From contig DATKCJ010000082.1 of the NCBI GenBank assembly GCA_035513275.1, positions 1 to 8,966 on the forward strand: DNA of 8,966 nt. Direction: 5' to 3'. The translations under genes and the position numbers were made by a program. The stretch comes from DATKCJ01 sp035513275. Lineage in GTDB: Bacteria > Verrucomicrobiota > Verrucomicrobiia > Opitutales > Opitutaceae. The notes under the pieces are model-generated. The model did not search any database and was not told the DNA's origin. It worked only from the letters and a program-made list of their open reading frames with translations. Positions 4,982-8,966 of this stretch are shown here, piece after piece. Numbering within the stretch: position 1 is the first letter of the stretch; the number at the start of each line of letters is the position of its first letter.

Positions 4982-7441
4982 ATGAAGATCTCCCTCAACT
5001 GGCTGAACAAATACGTCGCGATCCACGCGGAAACCACCGAGATCGCCCACGCGCTCACGATGCTCGGATTCGAGGTCGAGGGCGTCGAGCAGACCGGGCT
5101 CGCGCCGATGGAGAACCTCGTCGTGGGCGAGGTGCTCACACGCGACAAGCATCCAAACGCCGATCGCCTCTCGGTGAGCATGGTGCGCATCGCGCCCGAC
5201 TCGGAGGGCAAGCAGATCGTTTGCGGCGCGCAGAACTACAAGGCTGGCGATAAGGTGCTCGTCGCGCTTCCTGATGCGGTATTGCCCGGTAACTTCAAGA
5301 TCAAGGTCTCGAAGATCCGCGGCGTGGAGTCCAACGGCATGATGTGCTCCGCGCGCGAGCTCGGCCTCGGCCAGGACCACGACGGCATTATGATCCTTCA
5401 GGCCGACGCCGCCGTCGGCACGCCGGGCCACGAGGCGCTCGCGCAGCGCGACACGGTCTTCGATCTCGAAATCACGCCGAACCGGCCCGACGCGCTTTGC
5501 CACTACGGCATCGCGCGTGAGCTCGGCGCGTGGTTCGACGAACCGGTCGGCTACCCGAAGATCCTCACGCACAGCCCGGCTATCGATGAAGCGCCGGCTC
5601 CCGAGATTCTCGAGTCGGTCACCGTCGAGGCTCCGATTGATTGCCCGCTCTACACGGCGCACCTCATCGCAGGAGTGAAGATCGGCCCGAGCCCGACGTG
5701 GATAAAGGCGCGGCTCGAGGCGATCGGACTGCGTTCGATCAACAACGTCGTCGACGCGACCAACTTCGTGCTCCACGAACTCGGTCAGCCGCTGCACGCG
5801 TTCGACGCGAAGAAGATCAGCGGCAGGAAGCTCGTGATCCGCCACGCGCGCGAAGGCGAGAAGCTCGTCACGCTCGACGAGAAGGAGCGCGTGCTCGCGC
5901 CAGGTATGCTCGTGATCGCCGACGCGGAGAAACCGCTCGTCGTTGCGGGCATCATGGGCGGCGCAAACGCCGAAGTGGACGCCACCACGACCGATCTCGT
6001 GCTCGAGGCTGCGTGCTTCCGTCCGATCTCGACCCGCCGCACCTCGAAGAAGCTCGGGCTCGCGTCCGACAGCTCCTATCGTTTCGAGCGCGGCGTCGAT
6101 CCCTCCGGTGTGCTCGATGGCGCGCGGCGCGCGGTCGATCTCATCATCGAACTCGCGGGAGGCACTCTCGTGGGACCGCTTTTCAAATGCGGCTCCGAGC
6201 CGGTCACGCTCAAGGAGATTGCGATCACGCCGGGGTTCGTGCGCGAGCGCGCGGGCTACGACATTCCCGACGACGAGATCCGCGGCGCGCTCGAGGCGCT
6301 TGAGCTGCGGATCGAAGTGCGCGCCGACAACGCGGACGGTGGTCCCGTCACTTGGCTCGTGTCCATCCCGAGTTTCCGCGGCGACCTCGACCGGCCGATC
6401 GATCTCGTCGAGGAGGTGATCCGCATCCACGGCTGCGAACGGATTCCGGCGGCCGATGTCGCGGCAACTGCGCTGCCGCAGGCCGACGATCCGGTTGCGG
6501 AGTTCAACCGCGCTGCGTCGCGCTATCTCGCAGGCCAGCATTTCCACGAGTGCGTGAACTACTCGATGCGCTCTGCCGCCGAGGTCGCGCAGTGGACTTC
6601 CGCCGATGCGGCAAAGACGCTCGCGCTCGCGAATCCGTTCACCGAGGAGCAGTCGCACCTGCGACCCACGCTCGTTCACGGACTGCTCGACAACCTGCGA
6701 CTCAACCAGGATCGCGGGACTGATGCCGCGCGGCTGTTCGAGTGCGGCCGGACCTTCCGCGATTTAGGCGGCAAGATGGTTGAGTGCATCTCGGTGGGCT
6801 TCGTCGTTCGTCTTGGTGCCGCCGGCGCTGGTTGGCTCAAACGCGGGACAGCCGATTTCTACACCGCGAAGAACCATCTCTCGATTCTCGCATCGGTTGC
6901 CGGCGTGGATCTTGGCGGGCTCGCGGTCGCGCGTGTCGACGCTACGGGTTCGGGCTGGCAGGCGGGTCACTCGGCTGTCTTCGGCGGAATCGCGAATGGT
7001 TTCGACGCAGAGTGCGGACTCCTCGACCTCGCTCGGACACGAGCGCTCGGCATCGAGGGACCTGTGCTCGCCGGCATCGTGAGCGCGACACCCGCGACCC
7101 TGGAGTCGGGCACGTCGCGGAGCCGGTACAAGCCCTTCAGCCTGCTGCCATCCGCGCTGCGCGATCTCGCGCTCGTCGTCGATGCCGCGACCCCTTCCGA
7201 GACAGTGCGCCGCGAGGTGCAGAAGGCCGCGCGCGCTGCGAGCGCCGGTAAGTTCGACGTCGATGGCGTGCGCGTGTTCGACGTTTATGCGGGCAAGGGA
7301 TTGCCCGAGGGAAAGAAAAGCCTGGCGTTCTCGCTCTCGTATCGCGCGCCAGACCGCACGCTGACTGACGACGAGGTGAGCGCAGCATTCAACGCCGCCC
7401 AGGTTGCGCTCGAGGCAGCCGGGCACAGCATCCGCAAATGA
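4982..7441 (+). CDS. pheT: Phenylalanyl-tRNA synthetase beta subunit
   Basis: The 819-residue product has the full bacterial PheT layout. MKISLNWLNKYV starts the N-terminal domain. A tRNA-binding EMAP/OB-type domain spans about residues 44-155 (VVGEVLTRDKHPNADRL, VCGAQN, GVESNGMMCS). The B3/B4 editing region follows, about 205-395, with RLEAIGLRSINNVVDATNF, HAFDAKKI and GIMGG, and the stretch SSYRFERGVD. The B5 domain is at about 414-490 and ends in IPSFRGDLDRPIDLVEEVIR. A catalytic-like but inactive core and a C-terminal FDX-ACB anticodon-binding domain from about 716 (RYKPFSLLPSALRDLALVV) complete it. PheT holds editing and tRNA recognition, with PheS providing catalysis. The TGA stop overlaps the gatC ATG as ATGA, so translation of gatC is probably coupled. 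The start lacks a Shine-Dalgarno sequence. Confidence 0.97.
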   Translation: MKISLNWLNKYVAIHAETTEIAHALTMLGFEVEGVEQTGLAPMENLVVGEVLTRDKHPNADRLSVSMVRIAPDSEGKQIVCGAQNYKAGDKVLVALPDAVLPGNFKIKVSKIRGVESNGMMCSARELGLGQDHDGIMILQADAAVGTPGHEALAQRDTVFDLEITPNRPDALCHYGIARELGAWFDEPVGYPKILTHSPAIDEAPAPEILESVTVEAPIDCPLYTAHLIAGVKIGPSPTWIKARLEAIGLRSINNVVDATNFVLHELGQPLHAFDAKKISGRKLVIRHAREGEKLVTLDEKERVLAPGMLVIADAEKPLVVAGIMGGANAEVDATTTDLVLEAACFRPISTRRTSKKLGLASDSSYRFERGVDPSGVLDGARRAVDLIIELAGGTLVGPLFKCGSEPVTLKEIAITPGFVRERAGYDIPDDEIRGALEALELRIEVRADNADGGPVTWLVSIPSFRGDLDRPIDLVEEVIRIHGCERIPAADVAATALPQADDPVAEFNRAASRYLAGQHFHECVNYSMRSAAEVAQWTSADAAKTLALANPFTEEQSHLRPTLVHGLLDNLRLNQDRGTDAARLFECGRTFRDLGGKMVECISVGFVVRLGAAGAGWLKRGTADFYTAKNHLSILASVAGVDLGGLAVARVDATGSGWQAGHSAVFGGIANGFDAECGLLDLARTRALGIEGPVLAGIVSATPATLESGTSRSRYKPFSLLPSALRDLALVVDAATPSETVRREVQKAARAASAGKFDVDGVRVFDVYAGKGLPEGKKSLAFSLSYRAPDRTLTDDEVSAAFNAAQVALEAAGHSIRK

Positions 7442-7734
7442 CCATGGCTGGACGCGTCGACATCGACATTGACCGTCTGGCCGTGCTGGCGCGGATTGAA
7501 CTCACGCCCGAGGAGAAGGCGCGGTTCGCGGCGCAGCTCGGCGACGTGCTCGCGCATGTGGAGCAATTGAACAAGATCACAGTCGAAGGCGTCGAGCCGA
7601 CGGCGCACGCGTTCCCGGTCACGAATGTCTGGCGCGCCGACGAACCCGTCGAAGGCCTGCCGGTCGGCGATGCGCTCTCGAACGCGCCGGCGAAGCGCAG
7701 CGATCAGTTCGTGGTTCCGAAAGTTGTGGAGTGA
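7438..7734 (+). CDS. gatC: Asp/Glu-tRNA amidotransferase subunit C
   Basis: The 98-residue product matches GatC, the small subunit that wraps around GatA and GatB and stabilises the GatCAB amidotransferase. Family features are VDIDRLAVLARIELTPEEKA near the N-terminus in slightly varied form (residues about 8-28), FAAQLGDVLAHVEQLNKI (31-48), VEGVEPTAH and the C-terminal RSDQFVVPKVVE. The first ATG (7438) overlaps the pheT stop by 4 nt; a second ATG at 7444 would remove two residues and cannot be excluded. Coupling to pheT argues for one transcript. gatA normally follows gatC closely, but here the gap is 191 nt and holds palindromic sequence. gatB is not in the window. Confidence 0.94.
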   Translation: MTMAGRVDIDIDRLAVLARIELTPEEKARFAAQLGDVLAHVEQLNKITVEGVEPTAHAFPVTNVWRADEPVEGLPVGDALSNAPAKRSDQFVVPKVVE

Positions 7735-7782
7735 GCCGCCTGCCGATGAGGACCGCACCATTCATGGATCGAGGTGAGTCGG

Positions 7783-7837
7783 GTAGCCCGCGATCTTCCG
7801 CCGCCGCCGAACCTAGGGCGGACAGGCCGAGCGCGGG
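7783..7837. repeat. Degenerate palindrome between gatC and gatA
   Basis: GTAG at 7783-7786 is followed by a 6-nt arm 7787-7792 that pairs with 7832-7837, with a second 6-bp inverted repeat inside (a TCCGCC arm near 7797 with GGCGGA near 7821). It looks like a decayed relative of the GTAG-bounded elements, but the stems are short and the region is GC-rich, so chance is possible. Confidence 0.35.
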
Positions 7838-7853
7838 TTTCTGTCGAGACGAG

Positions 7854-7901
7854 GTAGGGCAGGTCTTCGACCTGCCGACGCGGGTCAAAGACCCGCGCTA
7901 C
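7854..7901. repeat. GTAG/CTAC-bounded double hairpin between gatC and gatA
   Basis: GTAG (7854-7857) and CTAC (7898-7901) enclose two perfect 8-bp hairpins: 7858-7865 with 7869-7876, loop TTC, and 7879-7886 with 7890-7897, loop AAA. Both stems and both loops are the reverse complement of those at 2883-2934; only the linker differs, 2 nt here against 6 nt there. It ends 24 nt before the gatA start. No T-run follows either hairpin. Confidence 0.8.
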
Positions 7902-7925
7902 CCGGGCCAACGCCCCCGCTAGCCG

Positions 7926-8966
7926 ATGGCCGACCTCTTCCACGAACCCATCGCCGCAATGGCAGACGCGCTTGCCGCGGGCAGGCTCTCATCCGTCGAG
8001 CTCACACGCGCACACATCGCGAGGATCCGTGCGACCGAGGATCGTGTGCGCGCGTTCAACTCATTCGACGAAGCCGACGCGCTCGCCCAGGCAGAGGCCT
8101 CCGACAAGCGCCGCGCATCGAGTGATGCGCGCGGCCCGCTCGACGGGATTCCGATTGGGTTGAAGGACATCATCGCGGTGAAAGGCCAGCCGCTCACGGG
8201 ATCGAGCAAGATTCTCGCGAACTTTGTCTCACCCTATGACGCGACCGTGACCGTGAAGCTGAAGGCCACTGGCGCAGTCTTACTCGGCCGGATGAACATG
8301 GACGAGTTCGCGATGGGCTCGTCGACGGAGAATTCCGGCACTCACCCGACTTTCAATCCTTGGAATCTCGAGTGCGTGCCCGGTGGCAGCTCGGGCGGAA
8401 GCGCCGCGGCGACGGCAACCGGGAGCGTCGCCGGCGCACTCGGCACCGACACGGGCGGCTCGATCCGGCAGCCGGCATCTTTCTGCGGTGTCGTCGGGAT
8501 CAAGCCGACCTACGGCCGCGTCTCGCGCTACGGCGTCGCGGCGTTTGCGTCGTCACTCGATCAGGTCGGAGCGCTTGCACGCACGGTTGAGGATGCGGCG
8601 ATGCTCGTTGGTGCGATCTCGGGTCACGACCCGCACGACTCGACTTCGTTGCGCGAACCGGTGCCAAATTACCGAGCGGCGCTTCGCGAGCCCGCGCGCA
8701 AGTGGCGGCTCGGCATCCCGCGCGAATATTTCGCCGACGGTATCGATCCCGAGGTCGAGGCGGCGGTGCGAGCGGCGATCGAATTCTACCGTGCGCAGGG
8801 CTGCGAGATTCGCGAGGTGTCGCTACCGCACACGGAGCACTGCGTGTCGGCCTACTACATCGTCGCGACAGCAGAGTGTTCCTCGAACCTCTCGCGCTAT
8901 GATGGCGTGCGCTACGGTCACCGCGCGCAGGGCGCAGGCGATGTGATCACGATGACCGCGCGTTCG
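7926..8966 (+). CDS. gatA: Asp/Glu-tRNA amidotransferase subunit A, N-terminal part (3' cut by window edge)
   Basis: 347 codons are open from ATG 7926 to the last base with no stop, out of the usual 480-490 or so. GatA is the amidase-signature subunit that releases ammonia from glutamine for the GatB-catalysed conversion of Glu-tRNA-Gln or Asp-tRNA-Asn to the amide form. The catalytic triad is visible and in register: Lys 80 in GIPIGLKD, cis-Ser 155 in PGGSSGGSAAA and nucleophile Ser 179 in TDTGGSIRQPA, with the expected 24-residue spacing between the serines. GRMNMDEFAMGSSTENS, GIKPTYGRVSRYG and LDQVG are further hallmarks. The start agrees with other GatA proteins (SSVELTRAHI about 22-31) and has no Shine-Dalgarno sequence. 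It follows gatC, from which it is separated by palindromic elements. Confidence 0.96.
   Translation, partial: MADLFHEPIAAMADALAAGRLSSVELTRAHIARIRATEDRVRAFNSFDEADALAQAEASDKRRASSDARGPLDGIPIGLKDIIAVKGQPLTGSSKILANFVSPYDATVTVKLKATGAVLLGRMNMDEFAMGSSTENSGTHPTFNPWNLECVPGGSSGGSAAATATGSVAGALGTDTGGSIRQPASFCGVVGIKPTYGRVSRYGVAAFASSLDQVGALARTVEDAAMLVGAISGHDPHDSTSLREPVPNYRAALREPARKWRLGIPREYFADGIDPEVEAAVRAAIEFYRAQGCEIREVSLPHTEHCVSAYYIVATAECSSNLSRYDGVRYGHRAQGAGDVITMTARS

Noticed and set aside
4952..6679. Long open frame of 575 codons on the minus strand across pheT
   Set aside because: It lies wholly opposite a certain pheT, its product is Arg/Glu/Asp-rich with no recognisable family, and such mirror frames are expected in GC-rich coding DNA.
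1..8966. tRNA, rRNA or riboswitch genes
   Set aside because: No cloverleaf, rRNA or known riboswitch consensus was recognised by eye in the gaps between genes; a covariance-model search was not possible here.

Overview
The window is a GC-rich bacterial chromosome segment carrying a translation gene cluster, all on the + strand. In order it holds the 3' end of a homogentisate 1,2-dioxygenase gene, an AMP-forming acyl-CoA synthetase of the acetyl/acetoacetyl-CoA synthetase type, rpmI (L35), rplT (L20), an intrinsic terminator, pheS, pheT, gatC, and the 5' part of gatA, which runs off the right edge. GatCAB and phenylalanyl-tRNA synthetase are ordinary bacterial genes. The high GC, the lack of any clear Shine-Dalgarno sequence before all seven visible starts, and the style of the intergenic palindromes would fit a member of Verrucomicrobiota or a nearby phylum. 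That placement is an inference only, since no rRNA is present.

Layout: 1-453 is the dioxygenase C-terminus. 454-834 has no intact gene but is full of structure: two tandem 85-nt paired-hairpin elements, then a truncated duplicate of the start of the downstream synthetase gene ending in a REP-like hairpin. 835-2886 is the synthetase, which carries a 93-nt palindromic element as 31 in-frame codons. 2887-3037 holds hairpins before rpmI-rplT (3038-3691). A strong terminator sits at 3730-3761, just 36 nt before pheS. pheS and pheT are separated by a 57-nt REPIN-like palindrome, pheT and gatC overlap by 4 nt (ATGA), and gatC and gatA are separated by 191 nt with another paired-hairpin element.

How the genes fit together: L35 and L20 build the 50S subunit, PheST charges tRNA-Phe, and GatCAB converts mischarged Glu-tRNA-Gln and/or Asp-tRNA-Asn by transamidation, so 3038-8966 is a protein-synthesis block. 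The upstream pair may be linked metabolically: the homogentisate pathway ends in fumarate and acetoacetate, and an acetoacetyl-CoA-synthetase-like enzyme could activate the latter.

The genes themselves are mostly conventional. The unusual part is the density of palindromic elements bounded by GTAG and CTAC, at four different gene junctions and of at least three sequence types. This matches the arrangement recognised by REP-associated tyrosine transposases (RAYTs) and suggests a genome colonised by several REP/REPIN families. Together with the duplicated gene start and the in-frame insert in the synthetase, these are the points most worth checking.
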